From Sarcomyxa edulis (lineage: Eukaryota > Basidiomycota > Agaricomycetes > Agaricales > Mycenaceae), in the NCBI GenBank assembly GCA_009761415.1, contig QUOL01000033.1, positions 36,759 to 100,758 on the forward strand: a stretch of 64,000 bases of DNA, given 5' to 3'. Positions 34,336 through 46,334 of the stretch are shown here, one piece after another. A program made the translations under genes and the position numbers. Under the pieces are notes generated by a model. That model had not been told where the DNA came from. It saw nothing but the letters and a program-made list of their open reading frames with translations, and made no database searches. The first letter of the stretch is position 1. Each line of letters begins with the position of its first letter.

Positions 34336-37300
34336 TCATCCGTTAGTGAGAATCTGGAAGATGATTTGGCAAACTAGATGATAACCCACTGTGCTAAGAG
34401 GAAGAAAAACCCTCAATGACAAGAATGCCAGTTCTGATAGGTTGGTTGTTTTCTCGATAGACCCGTAACGACTGTTGGAACCCTTCTTGTAGATATCGAG
34501 AACCTCGCCGAAATACACTCTGTCTGGCGTTCGCATAATAACATGGCTATGCTTCTGCAAAGGGCTTAGCACGGTGATGTTCTTAGTGCCAATATATGGC
34601 AATGCTGTGAGCGAGTCAAAGTAAGTGATTGACGGCGGTATATGAAGCACGAATGAAAACGACTCACCAGAATATACTTGGGGAACCGATTGCTTGAGCG
34701 TTTTCATGGCCTCCTGCCAACGCAACTCTCGGGTCTTCCTGGACTGCTTCTTCTTCAGTCCATCATCAAGATCCTGGCCGATGCGAACACGATGAGAGGC
34801 CTCCTTGACGGTCATTTTCTCTGGAGCCCCATCACTGTCGAGGACACGGCCGAGAGCAAACTTCGGATTGATTTTTACCGCTCGTTCGGACTTTGCTGTT
34901 GTCCCCGATTGCAGCCGTTCGCGTGCCTGCAACATCAGCAACACTGATACTTTCCCTGACTGACCAATGATTGCGCTCTCCACAGGTTCGTACTCAGTTC
35001 CAACATCGATCGGAGGAAGGGCAGTTGGATTTACGCAGGGGACGGACTGCAATTCGACGGAATCCGGGGTGTCTAGGCCCTGTGACGCGATCGTCATTGT
35101 ACTGATCTGCGAGACAACATCTTCGTAGTCCTCACAAAGTGCTGCGTATCGAGCCGTGTCACGGGCAGCGGCGGCGGTTGTGGCAGAAATGTCGAGCGTG
35201 TCTCCGTGGTCAGTCTCTGTTTCGGAGTCAGTTCCCAAGTCATCGCTGTCAGACTCATCGTCCGAGTCCCCCAAGTCCGACTTCTTTGATTTTGTACGTT
35301 TTGAGTGGGCTCCAAGAGGAGTGAGATGAATTGGGTTGTTGGTTGTGAGTTTCGACGATAAAGGGGCTGAGATACGAAGAATTTCGCAGCATATTTGCGA
35401 TGCTTCTCGATATCCTAATTCGACCAGTTCATCAAGCTCCTTCTTTCCCAATGTGACAAATGTGGACTGCTGCTCCTCTACTGAGAGTGGTGAAGCATCG
35501 TAGTCCATGATATAGCCTTGAGCCGAGTTCCTGTCTCTCTTCTCTTTGAACTCGCCAGAGAGGAGGATGCGCTGTCGAACCATAATGTGTTGTACCATCT
35601 TCAGGAACTCCGCATAAGTGAAATTCGGTAGCAGCATCCTTGCGAGACCAAAAAAGTGTTCGACGAATTCGGTACCTAGTAGCCACGGCGAAAAGGGCTG
35701 ATTTTCATAGTATCGGGAATAAATCACCGCAAGGAGTACCAAGGTATCACATAGTCGGTTGAAGATGTGGAAACTAGCTGGCGAAATAAAGGAGCGTGCC
35801 GTGGAATAGAGATCTGGAAAGCGTCGAGCCAGGTGCTGGATGTGTTGGTGCCATAGATGGAGCCAGAAACGTGCACGGATAGCAGATAAAACCCGATCGC
35901 GCACGGTCATTTTACGGCTCAGCCAGGCATCAAATAATGTACCTGGCACAAAGGTTTGTCAACGAGGATTCGAGAGTAGAGATAATGTTATGGAGTACCG
36001 AAGATGAAAAGATACACGAACAGACCCTCAAAGCCTTCACGGAGAATCCGTTCATCCTCGTCTTCATCGTCATACTCAACAGTTGTTGCGTAAAGTGCTA
36101 CAAAATGAAAATTACGACGAGCGGCACCATCGTCTTGCTTATCCACATTTTCGACATCTCGGAGTATCAGCCCAGATCCTCCAAGTTTGTAGAGCTCAAC
36201 GAGTGAACAGTTCACGAGGTAACCAATTCCGAGGCTTGCTGTATGTGTACCATGTTGGGGTTGATTTCGACAAGTTTTGCGGCCGTGAGGGGCATCCGAG
36301 ATGGAAACGATAGGGCCAGTACCCGGGAATACCGGAGCTTTCAAGTGAAACCCATACAAAGGATAGTGATACTCGACCGGAGGAAGTTCAGTGACTTCCC
36401 GATCCATCATAGCTTGCGCTGATAGCTCGGATGCAGCACCGTCAGCTGCGAAAGAGACAATCGGAAGCTTCAGTCGAGAAGCCATCTTCAGAATCACGAG
36501 GTGCTGCTCGTGGATCATGTCTGCGTCGTCCTTGCAATTGGTGGGAATCAAGGCAATGACGATAGGGGAGTGCTGAGGCAATGGTATCTATAGAAGATGT
36601 TAGGGAAATCTTCGAATCATATGCACGGCACTTACTTTGACGAGAATTGCACGAACTTGGGTTGCAAGCGCGTTCTTTTTCTTCACGAGATCGATAATAT
36701 CATCGATGTCATCTGCATCGTCTACCTCTGTCTCGCTCAACTCGAGTACGGAGCCAAGAATGTGACTACCATAGTCGTTTGAGTAGGTGAGTCTTGCCCG
36801 AACCTTCGTGCAATCGCCAGCTACTGCGAGAGGGCCAGAGTATCGGACTACATCAACAAACCGTTTGACGCGAGCCATATTCTCGAAGATAAGAAATGGA
36901 TTCTGAAGTGCGTCTTCCGACTTAGCGACCAGAGTGCTATATGCGAATGAGGCTATTAGCTACATAATGGATTAAATAGACTTGAATACGTACCGGAGAT
37001 GTCGAGGTGATGGTCCTCCAAGCTGATCATTGATAAGGTCATATTGCCGAGCAGAGTTTGTTCCATACGAACGAGAAAGAATCATGAAGTTGAGATAGGC
37101 CTGTGAGTAACGGATGCCGTACTTCAGGTGATCATTTCCAGACGTCTGTCTGCGAACCTGGTCAGACAGTACCGCACAAAGCTCCATAAAGACTTTGTGA
37201 TTCTTCAACTTTCCGTCTCGCGCCTGGGCGTAAAGCTGCAAGAAGGAGGCTGTATCGTCACCTTTCTGCAAGAGTTGGAAAACATCAAAAATGAGTGGAT

Positions 37301-39796
37301 CTTGGATCTTCGCGTGTAAATCGAGGGCTTCGAATGTAGGCATGGTTTTTGGTGCGTACTTCAGACGCATTTGAAGGATGGAATGCTGTTTGTCCGGAGG
37401 AAGAATTGATTCCTTGTATTTCTGTGTATAGATAGATATACTATAGTTAGTTATCGGTAAGACAAGCCCCGGAAGACCGAATGCACTCACTCGACGCACT
37501 ACGGTTTTGAACGACACATCTTCAGCAATTCTTGAGCAAGCGTCACATATTTGGTTCAAATTGGTGGTCGTCCGTTCACATCGTGTAGACATGACATATT
37601 CGTGAACATAATTGACTTCCCATCGTGCCCATGCCCTGAGGACATTATGAAGAAGACTCTTCTCTGAGTCTGTCCACCGTCGAAATTTGATGTGTGTGTT
37701 ACCGTGACTCGGAACTGGCTGGACTGAGGGCTGGGTGGCATCTCCTTTGAGAGGCGGGTGCTTTTTCCAAGGGGTAACTTGACGGACGGCACGCGCACGA
37801 AACTCGGAGGATATTCCACCCAGAGAGCGTGTCTGAGATCTGAGAATGTATTCGCGATATTTGAGCCCTGTGAGGTGCTTGCATATCAATTTCTTGGCTG
37901 GAGAGTGGCTAGTAGCTTCAGAAGAGGTGTCTGTTTTTGAGGATGGTAGAAAGGTGTTGAATATGGCTGGTGTCTAGTATGTTTGAAGTCAATCTCATGA
38001 GTATGGCAAGGCGAGGTCGTGGCTACTATACTCACGGTTGCGACAGTGCGAGTGATGTATCTCTTATCCTGACTCTCGGGACCTGCATCCTTTATAGGGA
38101 TTTCTGACACTTTTCCGTGGTTATTTTTCTTTGTTTTCAGCGTCTGTGATGGCTGAAAGAAACTAGATATGACTGGAACTCCTTGAGGCTGAAAACAGAG
38201 TCCGAGATCGTCAACCGTCACGTTCGACCAAAAGAGGAAGGAAGCATTCATGGGAAAGTCTCTCACCACCACATTTTTCTTCGACGTCGACGTTGATGCT
38301 ACTCGCACTCGTTCTAACTTCACACCCGTAATTTGTGGGCATACATCTTTGTGGATCTTCCAATTGTTTCCCTCGTAGCTAGTCCTCTTACTCAGCTTCA
38401 CCCAATTTCGACATCCAGCACAGCGCATTCGGGCTTCTTCGACATCTGCGGACCACTGATCATCTTCGAGAGTGGTCTTTTTTTCATCCAAAGTCTGGCG
38501 CTTTTTCCGTTTTTTCTTTGGCTTTGAGACCTGATCCCGCGTGTCATCCTTGTTGGACTCGTCCTTGTCGGTGTCATCTTGGTCGTCCGAATCATCAAAG
38601 ACTCGGTATGTTCTATTTGCTAGTCAGTATTGCTGATGTATGAGTGTTCATATTGTTGAATCAGATAGTACCTTTTCGAGGAACTACGACTGGTGCAATT
38701 GCTGTCCGCCAAATCAACCAACCCAGGTGCCAACGGTGAGTTTGTCTTGTTGTCATCATCAACCTTCGCCGCTGTGGTGCTATGTACGGACTGTGGCCCG
38801 AGAGCCATCCCAGAGCTCTCACTTATCGGTCCTGATAGGGAGCGATATTCATAATACCCATCTTTGACCTCAATCAATCCGAAATCCTCCATGGTTGTAT
38901 CGTTTTCGTCATGCACAGTATATGTTATACTGTTCATATACATTGGTCAGTGCATGCTCGCATTTTGGTCATTTTTGTCGCTTACGGCAGTGTCATAAGT
39001 CCCTCAAAGACCACTCGACGGACTGCATCTTTTCGACTGTCCGTAACCATATCCCAGCCACTCTTACTCGTCAACGCGATCATTGCCATTATCAGAAAAA
39101 GCCCACACGACCAGCCATCAAGCTGTCGCTGGAGCGGGCTTGGTGATTCTAGCCGCCGCCTCCTTTTACCGCTACCCCAATCGATCTGCGGTGCCTCTAG
39201 ATGGTCACGTATCCGATCTACAATTCTCAAAAGAAGCTATCGCACTCATCAGCAATGCGGTTTCCCTCATAATCTTGTATAGACTCACAGGTTCCGCCCA
39301 AGAGCTTGACCCTTGTTCGGGGATGCTATCGAAGATCCCTATCTCCCATGTTGCGTAGTCAACCCAGGTCAATACCCAATGCAAGGGGGCGCTGCCACAC
39401 AAAGGAATGATCCAGCATGTCCGGGCAAGCAGCGCGGCCAGTGTCTCTGTTGGACACTTTTCACAGAAGGTCAGCTTCCTCAATCTTCCTCTGAGCCATT
39501 GATTGAAGACTTACTGCAGCTTCTATATGTTGTTCTATAGTCCCAATAATGCGACCCTCGGCGACTCCTAGAACCAACGGTCCCAGCCACGAGGAGAAAA
39601 TACACCAGTCCGGGATTCCTTCCGGAGATGCTTCTGCGCGCTGTTGTAACAAAGCACCAAACGCGTTGACGGTGGACCCTGGAATCTTTTTCTGATCCTC
39701 GAATATGGGTGATATGTCCGTATAGGCGAGTTCAATGTTTCGTATAGTACGATTGGTCCTGTGCAACTCGGATTTGGTAGTTGGGTCTACATCCAT
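34336..39796 (-). CDS. Ulp1/C48 protease - zinc cluster - DDE transposase-like fusion protein
   Basis: A ten-exon minus-strand model keeps frame: 39796-39515, 39456-39289, 39236-38986, 38929-38672, 38612-38036, 37973-37491, 37421-36994, 36936-36636, 36587-35999, 35942-34336. This gives 1,647 aa. Residues about 40-230 are a Ulp1-type cysteine protease: LHWVL (H120), FDSIPE (D137), QLDGWSCG (Q188, C194). A basic stretch (PKKKRKKRQ) and a cluster with C384, C387, H407 and C411 follow. The rest resembles an RNase-H-fold transposase: GDCTKVR (D857), ISDAPHGRKTCRN (D1014) and GTEFVEHFFGLAR (E1204/E1207). The DxPHxxK..RN and E..FFGxxR motifs recall P-element/THAP9 transposases. The tail is acidic then Ser/Thr-rich. 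No stop or frameshift was seen, so it may be active. The superfamily is inferred; a hAT-like origin is possible. Confidence 0.75.
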
Positions 39797-39933
39797 TCCC
39801 GCCTTAGATATGAGAGAACGGCCACTGCTGCTAATCAGAAATGTGTGTTTATCTGAAAAATTTCCTCACGAAAAAATCTGAGGACGACGCGGTTACCTGC
39901 CCTGAATTGTGTCGGATCTTCGCCCAAAGCAGT

Positions 39934-40034
39934 CTCAAATACGCTAACTGCCGACGAACATGTTAAGTTTTGGGCCTCAAATACGCTAAAAACGGACGAA
40001 GATCTGGCCATTTTTTCGCCCTCAAATACGCTAA
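39934..40034 (+). repeat. Three direct copies of CTCAAATACGCTAA
   Basis: Exact 14-nt copies start at 39934, 39976 and 40021 (spacing 42 and 45 nt). Each is followed by a CCGACRAA or similar sequence. They lie 140-240 nt upstream of the start of the minus-strand protease-transposase gene. Promoter elements or subterminal transposase-binding sites are both possible. Confidence 0.85.
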
Positions 40035-40049
40035 TTTCCGACAAACATA

Positions 40050-40660
40050 AGTAGGTGGGAGCTTCCCGGGGCCTTTTGAAAGGTCACTGGTAGTGCAAAG
40101 AACGAGACACGATACCTTTGTCCAATATTCTGCGGCTGGATTGAGTGAGCTTTCCAGTTACCATGATTTCTAGAAGAAGAGTATTGGCGAATCTAAGGGG
40201 CTTTTGCGCAGAAATATGTATGCGTGCTTAAGGGTCGACGAAAGAAAGCAGCTAGAAAGAGTGAGAGATAATGGGCCACATGGGGAAGCACGGAGATTAC
40301 AGCGCTGCAAGCTCAAGTAGCTCGGAAAGGACTGTTCAACCGTTGGAAAGGGTTGTCCGAATCATACGATAAGTGAAAATGGAGACAGAGGGAGATTAGC
40401 AAGGGACGCAAGAAGGTCTTGCCGTGCACTTCATGATGTCTTCATCTTACAACAACCATTCGGTTCGGAAGTCTTGTTTACCTGACACACGGAATCTTGT
40501 ACGATGCGATGCATTGGAAGTAAGTACTCAGTGGAGGTGTTGCGTTAGATTACTCCGACTAGGTAGAGCAAAAAAAATGATGAACAGATGAACAGTGCGA
40601 TGTGGTAAAGAAATGCAGCAATGAAAATACTTTTCGTCGACTCTTCTGTTTCATCGAGTT
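40050..40660. other. Stretch without a supported gene
   Basis: No coding frame of note. The outer edge of the 27.9-39.8 kb gene pair may lie here, but no terminal inverted repeat partner was found near 27.4-27.9 kb. Confidence 0.35.
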
Positions 40661-40670
40661 CGCTCGTCGT

Positions 40671-40909
40671 CTAGAATCTCATACCGCCCATACCATCAGC
40701 CCCTCCAGCTTTCTCCTCTTCTGGCGCGTCGACAACGCAGCACTCGCTGGTCATCAACAAACTCGCAACATCCGTCGCGTCGATGAGAACGGTCCGTACG
40801 ACTTGTCAGAGGATCAACGATATTCATCTTGGTCATACCGACATACTCTCCCTTGCTCACGTCGTATCCCCAAGCGAACTTCTCATCGGTACCGTACGCC
40901 AACAAGAGG
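40671..40909 (-). pseudogene. HSP60 (mitochondrial chaperonin) C-terminal fragment
   Basis: The minus strand reads LAYGTDEKFAWGYDVSKGE then YVGMTKMNIVDPL. After a frame change it reads [19 protein letters not shown], then [15 protein letters not shown] and finally GMGGMRF before a stop. This is the C terminus of a group I chaperonin, including the remains of the GGM-rich tail. The frame break is at IVDPL|VVRT, where Lys is normally found. Only about 80 residues are present, so it is a truncated, frameshifted copy of a housekeeping gene. The first base pairs show no intron. Confidence 0.9.
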
Positions 40910-40991
40910 TATGGCTTTGAGATCCTGCGATCGTAGCAGTAGTATTTGTGGCGGATGCATGATGAGGTGAACTGATAGTATGATCATTTCT

Positions 40992-42300
40992 TTAGTGATC
41001 GGAAGAAGTAATCTCAGTGAGAGTTCCAATAGTACGGATCCTGTTCATAGAAGATGTACCCGCCTCTGTCTGACGCCTGTAGAAGAGATGATCTGGAGTA
41101 AATTGGTTTGGTTGATGCATGTGGGATGACCGCAGGTTCAAAGGAGCAGTGGGAATGGACCTAGGCACATTCGTGTTCAGACCACTATCGTTCGTATCCA
41201 TGATCTGCTCAGAGTCCTCATTCGACAATCGTTCCATGAGCTCGAGACGAGCGTTACGTCGACAAATTTCCGCCGCAATCTCAGATACTAGAGAGTTTGT
41301 CCCTCCCAGACGAGTACCATACAAACGGGATCGGAGACGGTCGGATACGAGGTGTCTGAGCTTGGCCGTCTTGGCGAGAGGGTGCGAGGTACCGGGTGAG
41401 AGCTGGAGGAAGACGATCTCTGTGATGGCTGTGGTTGAGTCATTTAGTCGCGTCGTGCTGGAATCATGGAAAGAAAGTGTATGTGAGAATGTGGTTGAGG
41501 GTATGGTAGGGTCAATTTGTGGACAAAATGGACAGACAGAATGAAAGTGAGTCGGTGAGAGAGAAGTTCGACTGCGGTGTGGCTAAAGGTAGAATATGTG
41601 TTTCCACGGTAAGGTGAATAGTATGATAGGACGTACGATGTGACAACAGCAATTAGATCATGTTCTCTGACAGCCAACCCGATATCAGTGATCCTTGCTC
41701 CGACGTCAATGGAATGCCATTGCGATTCTTTATGACGCGAATACAGGAGCTGAAGCCAGTGTATAGCTGTCGTATACCGACGGTAATATCTCGACCCCTC
41801 TCCGAGCACGTATACACCTGCACTGTGGTCGTATATCCCAGACGTCAGGTGTTGTACGTCGATGGTCTTTGTGAACGCGATCTTGAGGTTCGACCATGCA
41901 TCTTCGTGTTTCTGTAATCGGTCGAGCCGTTCTGCGACGTTCCGAGTCGAGGTGGGGTTGTTTTCGACGCCGTATGTCTGCATGTAGATGATGTATTGGA
42001 GGAGGACAGATGAGTCGATGATCTGGTGGAATAGTCGACACAAGAACGCGGAATCGATGATGCTCCGAGTCAGTGATCGCAAGACGGACACCAAACAGTT
42101 CGCTCTGGATTTGTTTGATGCTTTCACGAGTGTTAACAAGGGCTTCTGCCGAAGATGAAAGACGTGGTAGCGGGCAAGAAATTTTCAGCGCCCGTGCCCA
42201 ACATGGGGGTGTGACATAACGTAGAACTATAATTAGAGGGTGTTGTTCAAGGCAAGATATTTCCCAGAAACGGACGTACATGTTCGATAGGTAACGGCAC
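40992..42300 (-). CDS. F-box-like protein, possibly truncated
   Basis: The minus strand from about 42140 encodes SVLRSLTRSIIDSAFLCRL, HQIIDSSVLLQYIIYMQTYG, NVAERLDRLQKHEDAWSNL, TSGIYDHSAGVYVLGEG and AVREHDLIAVVTS. This order resembles the common basidiomycete family with an F-box at the N terminus and a beta-propeller-like body. An intron (GTACGT at about 41638 to CCAG at about 41463) splices to TRLNDSTTAITEIVFLQLSPGT. The remaining sequence (TNSLVSEIAAEICRRNARL ...) runs to a stop at 40992 and is unlike the family, suggesting a truncated gene fused to unrelated sequence. A frame change near 42100 separates the N-terminal part, which lacks a clear F-box. Confidence 0.5.
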
Positions 42301-42359
42301 ATCACATCGATTCTTTTTTTTTGGGGTTGTACTCGTCCATTCCACATCCTTTGTCCAAC

Positions 42360-43463
42360 ATGGCAGAGTCTTCAGATGCAGCATCGGGTTCCCGCCCCAG
42401 GACTTCTCGCATGACGGTCTCTCGCATGACGGTCTCTCGCCCCAGGACTTCTCGTAGGAAGGATCCAAACGACATCATAGAGACTATCATCTTGTCCAAT
42501 TCTCAGGAGGAGGGTACGCAGGAGACAAAGGTGCCAGCACAGAAGCGACAGCGTCTCAGTTCTACGAAAAGTGATGTTGTGAACACGGATAAGGAAGTAA
42601 AAAACAAGGGGAAAGGCAAGACCAGTGTGGACCCAATAATCGTCATATCCAGTGATGATGAGGTGCGGGCAGCGTTTCTCGTGGCCACTGATGAATCTGA
42701 ACATACTTCTTCAGGATACTAACAAGGAGGGCGAAGCTCACATACGTGAACGACGGGGGCCCAGAGATGAGAAAAGTGCCGCAGAGCACATTGTAAGTAA
42801 CCTTCTTCTTCCGTGTTTCAGTATAATGCTGACATAGGTCGAAAAGAGGAGAACAGAGGCCAATTTGAAGAAGGTAAGACCAGGGTCCAGTGTGGCAACA
42901 TGACCAAAACATGACTCATGGGTTTGTGCTAGGTCCTTGATGCGATAGGCGACATATTCAATTGTTCTATATGCGGCAGGTTGCAATCTTTGTATATGTG
43001 AGTCTTTATGAATTACATTTAGACGCAGGGCTGAGACAGATGTGGGTACAGGATACCTGGGTGTGGACACCTTTTTTGTAAGGTCTGCCTGGAAAAATGG
43101 TTCTCCACATTGCAGGACGCACATGCCCGCAGGAACCGGATCAACGTATGCAGGAGTATCGATGTAATGAGAAGGGTAGTAAGTTCGGGGGGGACTATCA
43201 AAATGGATGAAACGATCGACAACATGATGGAGATGGCGGAAGTTGACGTGGAACTGTACTATACATGTCCAACTTGTCGAGGCGTAGTGTTCAGTGCACC
43301 ATGCAAGGTTGGAAAGATTGGGGCATTGAGAGAGGTGCTACGAGCTGTTGAGGATGATCAAGGGAAAAGGCAAGCATCAGATAACGGGGACGGGGAAGGG
43401 AGAGCATCAGATGATGAGGATGGGGAAGTGAGAGAATCAGATTGGGACAAATTTTTCTTGTAA
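42360..43463 (+). CDS. RING-finger protein, probable E3 ubiquitin ligase
   Basis: Five exons splice in frame: 42360-42662, 42715-42792, 42838-42873, 42933-42997, 43040-43463, giving 301 aa. The N terminus is Arg/Ser-rich, followed by acidic and Lys-rich stretches (VIVISSDDE, KNKGKGK). The RING cluster uses C150, C153, C169, H171, C174, C177, then C237 and C240 (NCSICG ... PGCGHLFCKVCLEKWF ... YYTCPTCRG). The gap between the second and third Cys pairs is longer than usual (59 residues). The C terminus is acidic. RING proteins of this kind transfer ubiquitin, or sometimes SUMO-targeted ubiquitin, in the nucleus. No lesion was seen. The ATG context was chosen because it is the first ATG of the open frame. 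Confidence 0.8.
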
Positions 43464-43464
43464 T

Positions 43465-44660
43465 TGAGACCTTGCTCTGACCACTGTTTTCAACAGTTTG
43501 GTGACCTTCTTTCCCAATGTATGTCCAGTGCAGGTAGTCGACCAAAAAATCCGACTTTTCCTATCAGGTTACATCAGGAAAACCCCCCCGTGCCAATTTT
43601 GTTTGTTTTCTTGAAACTTAGAGCAATATTAATCTCGTAAAATTCATAAAATTAGGAAAAATTCACAAAAACTCGCAACATTGCCCAGGTGCTTCAAAAT
43701 GATAAACTTACCTCTAGACCTCTCGACAATCTTGAGAGTGGGAGGGAGAGGGAGGGAGGGAGGGAGCAAGAGAGCAACGAGGTCAGAGGAGGCGAGCGGT
43801 ATGAGTGGAAGAAAAGAAAGAGAGAAAAAGTCGGCAAAACTGTGTTTGTTTTGTCACGTGCTTGTTTTGTCACGTGCCTGGTTTGTCGCGTTGACAGAGA
43901 CGTGTTCTTTTTCGGTAGCGCGTCCTAGTGTGAACAGAACGTTTGACATGTTAAATCAAACACGTTATGCAAGGAAATAACTTACTGGGTAGCTTGTGAC
44001 TGCAGCCGATGTCTGAAAAACGGATCACATCAGTTTTTGAAAAGATGTGGATAGTTGAAACCGATGGACTCGGATACTTACGCGTCAAGGTGAAAAATGT
44101 TCAGCTATCAAAACAAGGTAATATAAGGGCACATGCTGGCTAGAACATCTTCACTTTTATGATCAAGTAAGACGACCAATCCGAGCTGTGAACTTCGAAC
44201 TAGGCAAGATGTCGTGCAGACTCCAAGAATCGAGATGTTGAATTCTTTCGAACCATGAAAAGAAACGAAAATGTGTGTAGAGAGCTACACATCGAAATTG
44301 CGGCAGAAAAAGAACATGGCAGAACAACTATTTAGAAATCTTAGCGTGGCGAAGAAGCACTAGTACGGAAGAGTGGACAATTGAGTGGATGAAGTGAGGG
44401 GGATACCATGGGGAGTGGGAAGAGTAGTTTTGCCCTGCCAATAATACGCGGCCGTGATCAGATGTTTGAGAGCGCTGAAAATCAGAGGAGTTAAAGGACA
44501 GAAAATACGGAAACATATATGTCTGTATACTCTGTGATGTTGAGGTCGATTTATCTACTAGTACGCAGACTGATAAGGCAGAGCGAGAGCAAGCACAACA
44601 ACCTGCGAGATATACTGGATTAGACTAGTCAATATAAGCGAAGCAGCGTGTAGTAAAAAA
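43465..44660. other. Stretch without a supported gene
   Basis: Contains a polypurine tract (GGGAGGGAGAGGGAGGGAGG type, 43739-43770), a tandem TTGTCACGTGC pair at about 43852-43878, and AT-rich sequence at 43610-43680. No coding frame is supported. Confidence 0.4.
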
Positions 44661-44674
44661 CGAGTGGTGGTCAA

Positions 44675-44780
44675 ACCCCAGGACCGATATGAGTGTCGAT
44701 GTCTTAGAGCACCACAACGAACAGAAGAGTCATCGTTGTGGTGAACGAGGGGGTGGACAGCAGAGTTGACGCCTCCTCGT
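44675..44780 (+). repeat. Hairpin train A (oldest-looking copy, three hairpins)
   Basis: Hairpin 2: arms 44710-44720 and 44733-44743 (CACCACAACGA, perfect) around ACAGAAGAGTCA. Hairpin 3: arms 44745-44755 and 44770-44780 around GACAGCAGAGTTGA. A decayed hairpin 1 (CCCCAGGAC ... TGTCTTAGAG) precedes them. Confidence 0.85.
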
Positions 44781-45258
44781 TTGGAAGACCAAGGAGATTG
44801 GGGTATATGAAATTCAGACAAGACAGAATCTAACTTACCAGGTGTCAGGAATCAGGTAGACAATAATGCGAAAGCGACCATTATTGTTAGTTTGAAACTC
44901 TGCTAAGAGGTGTCAGTACCAAATACAGAGGAAACATAGATCTGCACATACGCGTTGAACCAGATGGTCGGAGGCAGTAACACACCAACGACGACCAAAA
45001 TGTGCGAGAGACCCAGTATGAGAAGGAAAAGAAAAGAGAGTGAGAGACATTCAAATCGACTGTATCCATGAATGTCAGTAAAGCGGCCAAGAAAAGTGTA
45101 CATTACATACCGAGTCAGACTACCATCAAGTCAAGTGTGAAAGCAGCGAGAACTGAGAACGCGAGAAAAAGTGGGGACAAGAGACTGCGAGGAAGAAAGG
45201 GTTAGTACATTTCAAGAAGAAAGAGATGAATGTAGATGAGGAAGGTTTGGTGATCCAG

Positions 45259-45364
45259 CCCCAAGACAGACAGCAGAGTCAATGTCTTGGGGGACCACAA
45301 CGGACAGTAGAGTCAACGTCGTGGTCATCGAGAATGCGGACAGTAGAGTCAACGCTTTCTCGAT
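45259..45364 (+). repeat. Hairpin train B (three abutting hairpins)
   Basis: Arms/cores: 45259-45268 / 45269-45282 / 45283-45292 (CCCCAAGACA arms); 45293-45302 / 45303-45316 / 45317-45326 (GACCACAACG, one mismatch); 45327-45338 / 45339-45352 / 45353-45364 (ATCGAGAATGCG, one mismatch). Cores are GACAGCAGAGTCAA or GACAGTAGAGTCAA. There are no spacer bases between hairpins. Confidence 0.95.
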
Positions 45365-45556
45365 TGGATGACCAGGAGAGGGGGAAAATGATTTGACGCA
45401 GAAAAAAATGGATTGCTTACTTTTTTGTGCATGTGAAAGCAGCGAGAACTGAGAACGCGAGAAAAAGTGGCGACAAGAAACTACGAGGAAGAAAGGGTTA
45501 GTACATTTCAAAAAGAAAAAGAGATGAATGTAGATGAGGAAGGGTTGGTGATCCCA

Positions 45557-45662
45557 CCTCCAGACAGACAGTAGAGTCAATGTCTAGAGAGACCACGACG
45601 GACAGTAGAGTCAATGTCGTGGTCATCGAGAATGCGGACAGTAGAGTCAACGCTTTCTTGAT
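45557..45662 (+). repeat. Hairpin train C (three abutting hairpins)
   Basis: Direct copy of train B, part of a unit of about 300 nt. Cores are at 45567-45580, 45601-45614 and 45637-45650, all GACAGTAGAGTCAA. Arms show a few extra mismatches. Confidence 0.95.
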
Positions 45663-45739
45663 TGGATGACCAGGAGAGGGGGAAGATGATTTGAAGCAGA
45701 AGAAAAAAAGTATTGCTTACTTTTTTGTGCAACATAAAT

Positions 45740-46270
45740 AGGAATGGACTATAAGGCGGCGACGACGAGGACGGCAGCGAACAGGATGAGAACGACGATG
45801 GGAGATGATGGTGATGAGGAAAAGATAAGCTGGTGGCGTTATGGCGGTTCGAAGTTCCGAAGACCTACCTAATTGGGTCGAGGATCTCGAAGTCTATGGG
45901 TGCTGGGATGTGAAGATCAGATAAAATCTAGAAAAAATGGTCAATAATACCTTGGAGTAATATGAATGAAACATACTTGTATTGCATGTGTGGGCATTGT
46001 TGAGGACACAAGAATTGACGCGAGATTTGCAGAACGCGTTGATCATGTGCCAGAAAGTTCGAACTCCGATTATCTCCGCTTCAATGCTCTTGTTTCTGTC
46101 GCCAAGTCTAATCTCACGTCTTCATCACCACCATCACCATTGATCCCTCCCTCATACCCTCCTCCCTTCTCCTCTGCCTCCTCGCTATCCTCCTCGCTCT
46201 CATCCTTGCCATCATTCTTTACATCTCGTCTTTGTTGTAGGATTCGTCCCTCTCCGGCTTCCAAATTGTA
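45740..46270. other. Centre of the inverted array
   Basis: Lies between trains in opposite orientation (B and C to the left; D, E and F to the right). A Ser/Pro-rich frame at 46070-46265 is probably compositional. It may contain the transcription start of the gene at 47123. Confidence 0.35.
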
Positions 46271-46334
46271 CAAAGGTAAGTTTTCTCCCATGTAATGTTT
46301 ATATTTTTCTTTCCCCCTTCCTCCTGGTCTATCC

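Noticed and set aside
39200..39290. Frameshift in the Ulp1 domain
   Set aside because: An intron (39288-39237, GTGAGT to ATAG with a CTGAT branch site) restores the frame exactly and reads WAEP|LLLRIVDRIRDHL.
27390..40060. Terminal inverted repeats bounding the two large convergent genes
   Set aside because: A CTATTTCCGACGA segment near 27530 and CTAATTTCCGACAA near 40031 look alike but are in the same orientation, and no inverted ends were found.
45966..46295. Ser/Pro-rich 109-codon frame as a gene
   Set aside because: The composition is simple (TCCTC repeats on the plus strand), with no splice continuation that I could support.
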